52,830 nt of DNA, taken from positions 65,454 through 118,283 of the forward strand of contig SVUA01000002.1 of NCBI GenBank assembly GCA_015063485.1. Direction: 5' to 3'. Shown piece by piece: positions 24,723-32,776 of this stretch. Numbering within the stretch: the first letter of the stretch is position 1; every line of letters begins with the position of its first letter. The notes below the pieces were generated by a model. That model saw only the letters and a program-made list of their open reading frames with translations, searched no databases and was not told the origin of the DNA. The position numbers and the translations under genes are program-made. Source of the DNA: Oscillospiraceae bacterium (GTDB lineage: Bacteria; Bacillota; Clostridia; Oscillospirales; CAG-272).

Positions 24723-25397
24723 TTATTTTATTGCTTCCCTCAATTTTGCCACGGAGTCATCCATAGAAACGCCTGCTTTAAATATAGACGACGTTCCTGC
24801 AATGAAAATATCCGCTCCTGCGTCACTCATTCTGCGGGCGTTCTCGAAGCTTACGTTACCGTCAACCTCTATCTCCACATTCTCGCAGCCGTGACTGTCA
24901 AGGAAACTGCGTAGCTCTGTAATTTTCTCCAAGCACTGCTCAACCAGCTTCTGTCCCGCAAATCCGGGATTGACGGTCATAAGCAAAACCGCGTCTATAT
25001 CGGGCAGTATCCAACGAAGCACATCTATCGGCGTCGCAGGATTTATGGCAACCATTGGCTTTGCTCCCCGCTTGCGTATTTCGGATAGGACTCTTTGCAA
25101 ATGCTTGGTGCTTTCGTAATGAACCGATACGTAATCTCCCTCACCAAACTCGAACCATCCCAATTTTTCCTCAGGATTTTCTACCATAAGATGAATGTCA
25201 AGAGGGATATTCGTTGCTTTTTTTAGAGCTTTGCAAAAATCTGTGCCGAGCGTAAAATTAGGAACGAAGTGCCCGTCCATAATATCTACGTGTATGTACT
25301 CGATCCCATTTTTTTCGAAATCGCGTATGCACTTCTCTAAATTCATAAAATCCGCGCACATTATTGATGGTGATATCTGTTTTTTTCGTTCTGCCAT
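24723..25397 (-). CDS. Hexulose-6-phosphate 3-epimerase, AlsE-like paralogue of Rpe
   Basis: 224-residue TIM barrel from ATG 25397 (GGAG nine bases upstream; the frame is open to 25475). ISPSIMCADFMNL, YIHVDIMDGHFVPNFTLG, IDVLRWILPDIDAVLLMTVNPGFAGQ and EVDGNVSFENA show the Rpe superfamily. The SPSIMCAD start and VAGTSSIF-type phosphate loop (IAGTSSIF) are closer to D-allulose-6-phosphate 3-epimerase AlsE than to the housekeeping Rpe at 10.0-10.6 kb (SPSVLAAD, AGSAVF). It ends the operon with ROK kinase and RpiB-like genes, the same trio as alsK/alsI/alsE. It probably yields fructose 6-phosphate. Confidence 0.85.
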   Translation of the reverse strand: MAERKKQISPSIMCADFMNLEKCIRDFEKNGIEYIHVDIMDGHFVPNFTLGTDFCKALKKATNIPLDIHLMVENPEEKLGWFEFGEGDYVSVHYESTKHLQRVLSEIRKRGAKPMVAINPATPIDVLRWILPDIDAVLLMTVNPGFAGQKLVEQCLEKITELRSFLDSHGCENVEIEVDGNVSFENARRMSDAGADIFIAGTSSIFKAGVSMDDSVAKLREAIK

Positions 25398-25508
25398 TTT
25401 ATTGATCTCCGTTTTAATATACTTTACAAGCTTATCTGTATTACAAAAATCCATTCTGAAGTTCCTAAAAGCCAATCAACACTTACAAAAATCCACCCAA
25501 AACGCTCT

Positions 25509-26402
25509 TTATTGATACAATGCCGCGCCGACGAGAGGCGAAAGCGCGCCAAGCTCGGCTTTTTTCAATATAGGAAGCTCTCCCGATGAAGAATAACAAT
25601 GCTCCTTGACGTATTCGATAAGAGTCGAAAGATACTCGGTCTCGGCACTGAGCCCTCCGCTAAACAGTATGCAGTTGGGAGAAAGGAGATTCACCGCCGA
25701 GACTATCGCTCTGCCAAGCGTAACTACGGCGTCGTCGATAGCCTTTTTCGCATCAGCTCTGCCCTGTCTTGCCGCCTCGAAAAGCTCTTTTGCGGTATTG
25801 CCCTCGCCGAGCATCTCGCGAGCCGTGATATCAAATCCACCGCCCGCGCAATACTTTTCAAGGCAACCGCGCTTTCCGCAACCGCAGGGTCTGCCGCCCT
25901 CGACCACGGGAATATGTCCAAGCTCTCCTGCTCCAAGCAAAGCTCCGTTATATATCTTTCCGTTAATAACGATACCCGTACCGATACCCGTTCCAAGTGT
26001 CATGCAAATAACGGTATCAAGACCTTTTCCTCCGCCGCACTTGTATTCTCCCCACGCAGCCGCGCGGGAATCCTGAAGCATCTTTACGGGGATATCGAGA
26101 GCGGCTTCAAGTTCCTCCGCGAAATTCTCCGAAAGGATAGCAATGTTCGGAACTTTAAGTATCTTCTTTCCGTCGCGGCTGACAGTGCCGGGGATCCCCA
26201 CTCCGCAGGAAGCTATATCGGTATATTCCACGCCATTCTCTTTACAAAGAGCAACTACCGCGTTCTTTATCTCCGACGTCGCGTCCTTTACCGTCTTTAC
26301 CTCGACCTTTTTGCTGACGACTATGGATATGTCCTTGCCATTCTCCTTTATGATACCGATATTTATCTTCGTTCCGCCGATATCAATACCAAGTCTATAC
26401 AT
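25509..26402 (-). CDS. ROK-family sugar kinase (AlsK/glucokinase-like)
   Basis: 297 residues. The ATP motif DIGGTKINIGI is at about 5-15, GVGIPGTVS (about 67-75) follows, CMTLGTGIGTGIVING is the phosphate loop, and GAGELGHIPV supplies the catalytic region. The zinc motif CGCGKRGCLEKYCAGGG (about 173-189) is the ROK hallmark. There is no HTH, so it is an enzyme and not a repressor. It should phosphorylate a free aldohexose at C6. Its ATG overlaps the end of the RpiB-like gene by eight bases. With the neighbours it fits allose-type catabolism, but substrate specificity cannot be read from sequence. Confidence 0.9.
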   Translation of the reverse strand: MYRLGIDIGGTKINIGIIKENGKDISIVVSKKVEVKTVKDATSEIKNAVVALCKENGVEYTDIASCGVGIPGTVSRDGKKILKVPNIAILSENFAEELEAALDIPVKMLQDSRAAAWGEYKCGGGKGLDTVICMTLGTGIGTGIVINGKIYNGALLGAGELGHIPVVEGGRPCGCGKRGCLEKYCAGGGFDITAREMLGEGNTAKELFEAARQGRADAKKAIDDAVVTLGRAIVSAVNLLSPNCILFSGGLSAETEYLSTLIEYVKEHCYSSSGELPILKKAELGALSPLVGAALYQ

Positions 26403-26847
26403 TAAATTTTCCTTCCTCGATATCGCTTATCATATCGACGCGTCTTGCGTGTCTGCCTCCCTCGTATTCCGCATTGATAAACGCGTCAACGATAGTCTCG
26501 GCAGTAGCCGTGCCTATGACCTTTGCGCCAAAGGCGATGATATTCGCGTTATTGTGCTGTCTTGTAAGAGCGGCTGAGTACGGTTCGGAGCAAACTGCCG
26601 CGCGTATTCCCTTTACCTTATTAGCCGCTATGGAGATCCCTATTCCCGTACCGCAAATAAGTATTCCAAGCTCACACTCTTTGCTTACCACCGAGTCCGC
26701 GACTTTTTTTGCATAGATGGGGTAATCCGTTCTATCGGGAGTATCTGTTCCGAAATTTACAATAGTATGCCCCTTATCCTCAAGATATTTCTTAATGTGA
26801 TTCTTCATATCAACTGCCATATGGTCGTTTCCGATTGCTATTTTCAT
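26395..26847 (-). CDS. RpiB/LacAB-family sugar-phosphate isomerase (catabolic paralogue)
   Basis: 150 residues. GNDHMAVDMKNHIKKYL (6-22) replaces the GCDHAGYAIKGAV of the housekeeping RpiB at 8.1 kb. CGTGIGISIAANKVKGIRAAVC keeps the catalytic Cys, and RQHNNANIIAFG the second signature. Allose-6-phosphate isomerase AlsI and LacAB enzymes belong to this family, so aldohexose-6-phosphate to ketohexose-6-phosphate isomerisation is the best guess. Its own GGAGT precedes ATG 26847. It overlaps the ROK kinase gene, which suggests that stoichiometric expression matters. Confidence 0.88.
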   Translation of the reverse strand: MKIAIGNDHMAVDMKNHIKKYLEDKGHTIVNFGTDTPDRTDYPIYAKKVADSVVSKECELGILICGTGIGISIAANKVKGIRAAVCSEPYSAALTRQHNNANIIAFGAKVIGTATAETIVDAFINAEYEGGRHARRVDMISDIEEGKFNV

Positions 26848-26862
26848 ATTTAGACTCCTTTT

Positions 26863-27849
26863 TTAACTGCATTTTACCGCGCCCTTGATATATCCGTCCG
26901 CATGGGATTCCATATCACCGTTTGCTTTATCAAATTCTTCCATGGTATAAATATGCTTCGTAACGCCTTTGAAATCCCAGATACCTCTCGAGATCAGATC
27001 AAGACAACGCTTACAAAGTCCGAATTCGTACATGATACGGCGCTCATGACAGTTTATCATGGTTATTGCCTTATAATTCAAGAGCTTGAAATCAAGAGTA
27101 CGCATTCCGTCGTTGTGGTATCCGCCGATACCGAGTCTGCCGTGCGCGCATACCATTTCGGCAGCAAGCTTCAAGCCCTCTTCCGTTCCTGAAAATTCAA
27201 GAACGTTTTGAAAACCAAGCCCAAATATATTTCTTTGATATCCGTCCCGAGTCAAATTCGGCATACCCATAGTCTTCCAGTTTACTCTATATTCAAGAGG
27301 CAGCTCGTCTGGAGTGTAGATCTCGGTCGCGCCGAAACGCTTTGCGTTCTCCAAAGCCTCGCGGCGTATATCGACCGCTACGATATTTGAATATCCCATG
27401 GTTTTCAGAAGAGCTATCGAGCCAAGTCCCATGTATCCGCAGCCCACGACAGCGATAGTTTCTCCGACCGCCTCAGGCTTCATTTTGATACAAGCGCTCA
27501 TAATACAGGCAAGCGGTTCTACGATAGCGTCAATGTCATCAAGATTATCGGGAATATGGCAGACCTTTTCCTTTGACATAACTATGTATTCCTTGTAAGC
27601 TCCGCCACCAAGTCCCGTAACTCTGTCGCCAACCTTAAAGCCCTCGACGTTCTTACCAAAAGCCTCTACCACACCGACCGCCTCATGACCGAATCTCTGC
27701 CCCGCATTCGCCGTTGCCCACGGATAATATTCGGAATGGCATATGCCCGTATAGGTCACGCGAACGAGAAGCTGATCGTCATTGATCGACGGATCATCTA
27801 TCTCTATGACGTGTGACTTTCTCGGAGCAAGCATCTCTATGCATTTCAT
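26863..27849 (-). CDS. Zinc-dependent medium-chain alcohol/polyol dehydrogenase 1
   Basis: 328 residues from ATG 27849, whose TGAGGA site overlaps the stop of dehydrogenase 2 (an upstream ATG at 27867 would overlap instead). Catalytic zinc region GICHSEYYPW and GQRFGHEAVGVVEAFG, the Rossmann motif VVGCGYMGLGSIALL (about 147-161), and the NAD-type Asp in AVDIRREAL. The structural zinc lobe with four cysteines is missing, as in some sorbitol- and inositol-type members. The IVEPLACIMSA stretch after the GroES domain is typical of sugar alcohol dehydrogenases. Substrate unknown, probably a polyol or keto-sugar. Confidence 0.87.
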   Translation of the reverse strand: MKCIEMLAPRKSHVIEIDDPSINDDQLLVRVTYTGICHSEYYPWATANAGQRFGHEAVGVVEAFGKNVEGFKVGDRVTGLGGGAYKEYIVMSKEKVCHIPDNLDDIDAIVEPLACIMSACIKMKPEAVGETIAVVGCGYMGLGSIALLKTMGYSNIVAVDIRREALENAKRFGATEIYTPDELPLEYRVNWKTMGMPNLTRDGYQRNIFGLGFQNVLEFSGTEEGLKLAAEMVCAHGRLGIGGYHNDGMRTLDFKLLNYKAITMINCHERRIMYEFGLCKRCLDLISRGIWDFKGVTKHIYTMEEFDKANGDMESHADGYIKGAVKCS

Positions 27850-27859
27850 TTTTCGATCC

Positions 27860-28846
27860 TCAATCAATGATATACGGCTCGAAGTCCTCGTCGGTAAACT
27901 TAACCACAGACTTCAGATACTTGCCGAACTTCTCGGGAAGCTCCGCGTGTGCCTCGTCGAATCTCGAAATAGGCCATACCTTTGTGGGAACGTGCTTATA
28001 TACCCACTCACCTGCGGACATCATTCTGACAGCGTTCTTACAACCCGTTCTTGTCATTTCTCTTTCTCTGGGGTGAGTGCTGAGCATATCGATAGCCTTT
28101 ACGTTGAGCATCTGCATATTAACTACACGGTTAGGTCCTGTGTGATACGCGCCGATAGCAAGCTGACCGCACATTCTGGTCATCTTTATAGCAACGTCAA
28201 GAGACTCGTTGGTCTCGCCCCACTCCATAACGGTAGCAAATCCGCCGGGCTCACCGTCAAAGTTAAGTCCGTCACCTGGGATATAGTAATAATTTGCGGG
28301 AAGATCCTTTACAAGATATGCTTCGTCCGCACCGTACTTGAGAGCGTTTGCAACCGACTCGGGCTTGATGTCGACCGCTACTACGTACGCGCCTCTTTTC
28401 TTGAGAAGGCTGATAGCTCCGCAACCCATGTATCCGCATCCGACAACTGCAATTCTGTCACCGACAATACCTGTTCTCACCTTGCTGACAGCACTGTAAA
28501 GACAAGCGAGAGGCTCAAGGATACCCTCCTCATCGGTTATATTGTCGGCAAGCTTGAATACATTGCTCTCCTTAGTGACCGCATATTCAGCGCTTCCGTC
28601 AAACAGACCGCTGACTCTGTCGCCGACCTTTACTCTTGTAACCTTTTCTCCGACCTCAGCGACAACGCCCACGGGCTCGTGACCGAATTTGCGTCCTCTT
28701 TCGGCATGCTCCCAGTCGTAATGCTCGGACATACATACACCGCAGCCTGTAAGCTTTACTTTTACCTCGTCGGGATTGGTTATAACGGGTTCTTCAACCT
28801 CGCGAAGCTCGGTTTTGCAAGGACCTACTGAATACAATCTTTTCAT
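27860..28846 (-). CDS. Zinc-dependent medium-chain alcohol/polyol dehydrogenase 2
   Basis: 328 residues. CGVCMSEHYDWEHAERGRKFGHEPVGVVAEVG holds the catalytic zinc ligands, GILEPLACLYSAVS the hinge, VVGCGYMGCGAISLL (about 130-144) the dinucleotide loop and AVDIKPESV the NAD-discriminating Asp. Like its neighbour it lacks the structural zinc cysteines and is of the same length. The two genes are likely an ancient tandem duplication now specialised. It is the first gene of the operon, divergent from an AraC regulator, with AAAGGAGAA before ATG 28846. Two dehydrogenases in a row suggest coupled oxidation and reduction of one substrate. Confidence 0.88.
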   Translation of the reverse strand: MKRLYSVGPCKTELREVEEPVITNPDEVKVKLTGCGVCMSEHYDWEHAERGRKFGHEPVGVVAEVGEKVTRVKVGDRVSGLFDGSAEYAVTKESNVFKLADNITDEEGILEPLACLYSAVSKVRTGIVGDRIAVVGCGYMGCGAISLLKKRGAYVVAVDIKPESVANALKYGADEAYLVKDLPANYYYIPGDGLNFDGEPGGFATVMEWGETNESLDVAIKMTRMCGQLAIGAYHTGPNRVVNMQMLNVKAIDMLSTHPREREMTRTGCKNAVRMMSAGEWVYKHVPTKVWPISRFDEAHAELPEKFGKYLKSVVKFTDEDFEPYIID

Positions 28847-28958
28847 GATAAATTCTCCTTTTTATTGATTTTTTCATTTTTTGAGATGCAATTATCCCTT
28901 ATGCTTATATATTACCACATATCATAAATAAAATAAATATATAAAAACGATATAAATA

Positions 28959-28987
28959 TTGACAAAAACGACTTTTTAGGGTATTAT
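28959..28987 (+). promoter_or_regulatory. Promoter of the AraC regulator
   Basis: TTGACA (28959-28964), 17 bases, TATTAT (28982-28987), 33 bases before the start codon. The opposite strand of the same AT-rich gap must hold the operon promoter, but I see no strong match. Confidence 0.68.
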
Positions 28988-29019
28988 TTAAGTATGTACA
29001 TTTACAAAAAGGAGATATT

Positions 29020-29742
29020 ATGAGAAACATATGGTGTAAGCTAAGCGTTCCGATAAAACAGTACAATCTCCACTCACACGCGGAATGGGAAATAGTGTGT
29101 CAGTTAAACGGCGAGGTCTTGACATACATCGACGATAAAACAATCACCTTGAAACAAGGTGACATACTTCTTATTCCTCCTCACGCAAAGCACAAAGGTG
29201 TATCAAAAACAGAATTCCGAGATCTTTCCTTAAGAACAGACGGCATGGAGTTTTCCAAGCTTTGCGTTTTTCACTACACAAGAGGAGATATAATAACGCT
29301 CATATATATGATACACCGCCTCATGACCGAAAAGCAAGGAGATTACACAACGGTTGCCGACAGCCTTGCCGAATCGGTTATAAAAATGATAAAGTATGAG
29401 ATCGGCGTTGCAACAGACTCGCCTGCCATCGAGCTGATAAAAAAGGATATCTTTGAAAATTACGGCGATCCAAATTATTGTATTACCGAAAGCATAGCGA
29501 AAACAGGCTTTGATAAGGATTATTTCAGACGTTGTTTTAAGGACGCAACGGGCAAAACGCCGACACAATATCTTACCGAGCTTCGCATAAACAGAGCAAA
29601 GCAATTGCTCTCCGATAACAAAATATTCAGCGTATCAAGCATTGCGGAAAGCTGCGGCTTTGCCGACAGCCTTTACTTCTCAACCTGCTTTAAAAAACAC
29701 GTCGGAATGTCTCCCTTGAATTATCGAAAGAAACATCTTTGA
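29020..29742 (+). CDS. AraC-family regulator with cupin sensor domain
   Basis: 240 residues. The N-terminal cupin-like arm (YNLHSHAEWEIVCQLNGEVLTYIDDKTITLKQGDILLIPPHAKHKG, about 15-60) binds a small ligand. The C-terminal double HTH (about 140-238) contains ITESIAKTGFDKDYFRRCFKDATGKTPTQYLTELRINRAKQLL and IAESCGFADSLYFSTCFKKHVGMSPLNYRKK, the AraC signature. Divergent placement from the dehydrogenase-kinase-epimerase operon makes it the likely activator. The inducer would be the free sugar or polyol. Confidence 0.92.
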   Translation: MRNIWCKLSVPIKQYNLHSHAEWEIVCQLNGEVLTYIDDKTITLKQGDILLIPPHAKHKGVSKTEFRDLSLRTDGMEFSKLCVFHYTRGDIITLIYMIHRLMTEKQGDYTTVADSLAESVIKMIKYEIGVATDSPAIELIKKDIFENYGDPNYCITESIAKTGFDKDYFRRCFKDATGKTPTQYLTELRINRAKQLLSDNKIFSVSSIAESCGFADSLYFSTCFKKHVGMSPLNYRKKHL

Positions 29743-29817
29743 AACCTCTAAAACTTTTGAAAAAATGAATTTTGATTTCAACAAGCAAATACTTTCTTTT
29801 TTGTGTTTGTGAAGTTT

Positions 29818-29904
29818 TTATTTCGCACTATAATATTCAAGATACTTCTCATGGCCCTCTTCAAAGGTAAGTGTTGTTCCTCTCGCCATTTTGATCTTTT
29901 TCAT
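29818..29904 (-). pseudogene. Truncated tyrosine recombinase N-terminus
   Basis: A 28-codon frame with a very good AAGGAGGA site and ATG 29904. It reads KKIKMARGTTLTFEEGHEKYLEYYSAK and then stops. The LTFEEGxxKYLEY motif resembles the start of Firmicutes tyrosine recombinases (the core-binding SAM-like domain), which run to about 350 residues. The remainder is absent. It is probably a relic of an integrase, and expression as a small peptide is possible but unsupported. It lies 130 bases left of one copy of a 29-bp direct repeat. Confidence 0.5.
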
Positions 29905-29937
29905 TAAAAAAATCCTCCTTAAAAATAAAAAAATATT

Positions 29938-29985
29938 GGACACATCACATGGAGCAAAAGCCCAAAATGATGTGTTCAACTTTTT
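29938..29985 (+). terminator. Repeat hairpin R2, copy 3 (terminator-like)
   Basis: GGACACATCA...TGATGTGTTC with one arm mismatch, then AACTTTTTA. It is about 200 bases behind the AraC gene. Confidence 0.75.
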
Positions 29986-30032
29986 ATGAAAGTTTTTGCG
30001 GAGCTTTTTTCAAAAAGCGACACGCGTCCTTT

Positions 30033-30061
30033 TTACTTGCTCGCCTCTTCGATAGCAACTG
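30033..30061. repeat. 29-bp direct repeat, left copy (att-like; 3' end of GGGtGRT gene)
   Basis: Identical to 32882-32910. The repeat corresponds to the last nine codons and stop of the GGGtGRT gene, and similarity continues leftward through ACGCGTCC with two mismatches. Here no gene is attached. The two copies bracket the XRE repressor and the collagen-like lipoprotein. Confidence 0.75.
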
Positions 30062-30080
30062 ATTTCAATAATATAATAAA

Positions 30081-30125
30081 TGAAGCAGGTGATTCGAGAT
30101 ATTTCGTAACACCTGCTTCATTTAT
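30081..30125 (-). terminator. Hairpin overlapping the XRE repressor stop
   Basis: TGAAGCAGGTG...CACCTGCTTCA, 11-bp perfect arms. On the minus strand it is followed by a T-rich tract (TTTATTATATTATT). The right arm contains the XRE stop codon. Confidence 0.65.
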
Positions 30126-30339
30126 TCAGTTTATATGGTTTATCAACCAGACCGCAAAGATAATCCAATGAAATATTGTAATATTTTGCAAGAACGATAT
30201 ATTTGTCGATTCCCATTTTTTGAAAACCACGCTCATAACGGCTATATTGTGTTTGTTGAATTCCCAAAATTTCTGCGATTTCGGCTTGACTTTTATCCAA
30301 ATCCTCGCGAATATCGCGCAAACGCTGATAATAATTCAT
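30118..30339 (-). CDS. Small XRE-family repressor
   Basis: 73 residues, almost entirely a helix-turn-helix: LRDIREDLDKSQAEIAEILGIQQTQYSRYERGFQKMGIDKYIVLAKYYNISLDYLCGL. ATG 30339 has GGAG five bases upstream. The TTG before it is less likely. It is divergent from the collagen-like lipoprotein gene across 154 bases that hold a repeated ATTAGAACT and an AGTACTT palindrome. Such single-domain XRE proteins commonly repress their divergent neighbour. Confidence 0.85.
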   Translation of the reverse strand: MNYYQRLRDIREDLDKSQAEIAEILGIQQTQYSRYERGFQKMGIDKYIVLAKYYNISLDYLCGLVDKPYKLNK

Positions 30340-30378
30340 CAAAACTCCTTTATATTGTGTTAAAAAAATTCAATAGTT

Positions 30379-30435
30379 ATTAGAACTTTTTAGTAGTATA
30401 TCACAAATTTTTAAAAAATACTTGAAATTAGAACT
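30379..30435. promoter_or_regulatory. Paired ATTAGAACT motifs between XRE and lipoprotein genes
   Basis: ATTAGAACT occurs at 30379-30387 and again at 30427-30435, 48 bases (between four and five helical turns) apart. The second copy overlaps the spacer of the + strand promoter. Candidate repressor sites. Confidence 0.45.
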
Positions 30436-30450
30436 GATAAGTGCTATAAT
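30422..30450 (+). promoter_or_regulatory. Promoter of the collagen-like lipoprotein
   Basis: TTGAAA (30422-30427), 17 bases, TATAAT (30445-30450) preceded by TGC. A palindrome AGTACTTTTAAGTACT (30461-30476) lies over the expected start of transcription. Confidence 0.72.
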
Positions 30451-30493
30451 TATATATAAAAGTACTTTTAAGTACTAGAAAGGAGCAAAAAAA

Positions 30494-32662
30494 ATGAAAC
30501 AAATAAAAAAGATCGTTTCGATTATCATTATGCTATCCATGTTGTTGATGCTTACATCCTGTATGGGAAAAAGCGCTTACGAGGTAGCAGTGGAAAACGG
30601 ATATGTCGGTTCGGCAAGTGATTGGTTGGCATCTTTGAAAGGAGATGTCGGAGAACAGGGCGTCCAAGGTATTCAAGGTGTAAAAGGTGAAAAGGGTGAC
30701 CAAGGCATCCAAGGTATTCAAGGCGTTCAAGGTGAAAAAGGGGATCAAGGTATCCAAGGTATTCAAGGTGAAAAAGGCAACCAAGGTGAGCAGGGTCTCC
30801 AAGGCGAAAAGGGTAACAAGGGTGACAAAGGCGAGCAAGGTATCCAAGGAGAAAAGGGCGACAAAGGTGACAATGCAGCCCATGCCAATGAAAAGCATAC
30901 CATAACGTATGATGCAAACGGCGGCACGTTGCCGGAAGGTGTTGAGACGTCAGTTAAAGTCAATTATGGTGACGTGTTGACTTTGCCTGTGCCTGTGCGT
31001 GATAATTATACGTTTGAGGGTTGGTATACGGGTACGACGGTGAACGACGGCAAATTCACATCCGTTACTCCTGTGACAAAAACCATTACATTGATAGCAC
31101 GTTGGAAAGCAGATACACAATACCGTTTGACCTACGTAACCAACGGCGGAAATGGTTTATCTCCCGAATATTTTGATTTTGACGAGGTGATTACTGAGTT
31201 GCCTACTCCTGTAAAAGCAGGATTTACATTTGAGGGTTGGTATTTGGATGCGGAATTGTCCTCTCGCGTTGGATATCCGTTAACGCTAACACAAAATATA
31301 GAAATTTATGCGAAATGGTCAACCGCATACTATTATATCAATTTTCATACAGGATGCTCTGCTACGGTGGATGCTTTACACAATGTATCAGGAACTTCCT
31401 ACGATGCATTTACGGCTCCCGAAAACCCAGAACACAGTTTTATGGGTTGGTATCTGGATTCGGGCTTTACACAGGCAGTGACTTATCCGTTTGTTCCTAC
31501 GTCAGATGTAGATTTGTTTGCAAAATGGGATGATGTATACTTTACCTTCTCCTTCGTTTCCAACGGAGGAAGTTATGTTGGTTCAAAGAACTATCAATCA
31601 GGGCTTTATATTGATTCATTTCCCTCTCCCGAAAAAGCCAACCATCGCTTTGACGGTTGGTATACTGACGGAGAATTAACTAACAAAGCAACTCTTCCAT
31701 ATAAGGCGACAGAAGATATGATCCTGTATGCAAAATGGATCTGGGTCGATCCGTTTGCCGATTATACACGTATCAGCAATTATACACAACTTCAATCGAT
31801 TACCGATCTGAACGGTAAGTACCTGTTGACCGCCAACATCGATTGTAGGGGAATGGCGCTTCCTACCTTGGGTGCTAACAGTTCAACACCATTCCGAGGT
31901 GTATTTGAAGGTCAAGGATATACCATTAGCAATTTTGTTTTAGCCAATTCGCAGTACACAGGCTTATTTGGCTACAATATGGGTACGATCCGTAATTTGA
32001 ATCTTTCAAGCTTTACGCTATCGGTTCAAAGTATTACATCTACTACATATGTTGGTGGTATTGCGGGTTACAACGCAGGTGTGATACAAAAATGCTCAGT
32101 GACAGATGCTTCCATTTCCGTAAAATTAAACGTAGAAAGACGTGCAGGACTTATCTGCGGAGAAAACTCCGGAACGATTGAAAATTGTTTTGCGGACGGT
32201 GATGTTAGTGTTACACAATTAAAGGATGTTAATGAATGGGCTCTTGCCGGCGGTATTACCGCAACCAATCGCGGAACAATCAAAAATTGTTTAGTCAATG
32301 CTTATGTTTATTCATATGGCTATAAAAGTGCATACGGAGGAAAAGGCGAAGCAGCGTTGATTTCCGCCACTAATGAAAAGACCGGTAAGATAAGCAACTG
32401 TTTGGTTTTGGGCACGGTGGAAGGCGGTAATAACCGCAGAGGCGATATCTCCGGCAGAAATGACAGTACGATTGAAAATTGCTACAAGGATGCCAATTTG
32501 GTTTTGACAGATCCCACACATACCTATGCAACGGCGATGTCCAAGGCCAATCTCAGTAATGCCGTATTCTATTCATCATCATTGAAGTGGGATTCCACGG
32601 TTTGGGATTGGAATTTTATCAATCTCGACAACGGAACATTCCCAAAACTGATTCAAAAATAA
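30494..32662 (+). CDS. Surface lipoprotein: collagen-like repeats, four InlB-type repeats, GLUG repeats
   Basis: 722 residues. Lipobox LTSC (about 20-23) and an AYEVAVENGYVGSASDWLASLKG lead-in, then 26 uninterrupted Gly-X-Y triplets (about 50-127) rich in GIQ, GEK and GDQ. Four Listeria/Bacteroides-type B repeats follow (about 135-415), each with a central GGT or NGG and a [FY]xGWY...A[KR]W core. A beta-helical part with GLUG-like units (GLFGYNMGTIRNL, GGIAGYNAGVIQKC, GLICGENSGTIENC, GGITATNRGTIKNC) follows and then a C-terminal cap. It should be a trimeric, membrane-anchored stalk with an adhesive tip. Codon use is less biased to C-ending codons than in the neighbours. It is flanked by direct repeats, so acquisition is likely. 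Confidence 0.92.
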   Translation: MKQIKKIVSIIIMLSMLLMLTSCMGKSAYEVAVENGYVGSASDWLASLKGDVGEQGVQGIQGVKGEKGDQGIQGIQGVQGEKGDQGIQGIQGEKGNQGEQGLQGEKGNKGDKGEQGIQGEKGDKGDNAAHANEKHTITYDANGGTLPEGVETSVKVNYGDVLTLPVPVRDNYTFEGWYTGTTVNDGKFTSVTPVTKTITLIARWKADTQYRLTYVTNGGNGLSPEYFDFDEVITELPTPVKAGFTFEGWYLDAELSSRVGYPLTLTQNIEIYAKWSTAYYYINFHTGCSATVDALHNVSGTSYDAFTAPENPEHSFMGWYLDSGFTQAVTYPFVPTSDVDLFAKWDDVYFTFSFVSNGGSYVGSKNYQSGLYIDSFPSPEKANHRFDGWYTDGELTNKATLPYKATEDMILYAKWIWVDPFADYTRISNYTQLQSITDLNGKYLLTANIDCRGMALPTLGANSSTPFRGVFEGQGYTISNFVLANSQYTGLFGYNMGTIRNLNLSSFTLSVQSITSTTYVGGIAGYNAGVIQKCSVTDASISVKLNVERRAGLICGENSGTIENCFADGDVSVTQLKDVNEWALAGGITATNRGTIKNCLVNAYVYSYGYKSAYGGKGEAALISATNEKTGKISNCLVLGTVEGGNNRRGDISGRNDSTIENCYKDANLVLTDPTHTYATAMSKANLSNAVFYSSSLKWDSTVWDWNFINLDNGTFPKLIQK

Positions 32663-32694
32663 ATTAACAACATTTTATAATTTAGATTTTTTTG

Positions 32695-32735
32695 GCTGTC
32701 TCAAGTGCTTTTTATCGCCTTTGAGACAGCTTTTT
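32695..32735 (+). terminator. Intrinsic terminator of the collagen-like lipoprotein
   Basis: GCTGTCTCAA...TTGAGACAGC, a 10-bp perfect stem followed by TTTTTA, 33 bases after the stop codon. Confidence 0.9.
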
Positions 32736-32776
32736 ATAGTTCTAGTTACCGCCATTTTTTCTTTTTATAAAAAAAC

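Noticed and set aside
27782-28831. A 349-codon open frame on the + strand opposite dehydrogenase 2
   Set aside because: It is the antisense shadow of a clear zinc dehydrogenase gene, has no ribosome binding site and resembles no protein.
30650-30880. Short-period repeats that could be taken for a CRISPR or tandem satellite array
   Set aside because: They encode the Gly-X-Y collagen triplets of the surface lipoprotein and have no unique spacers.
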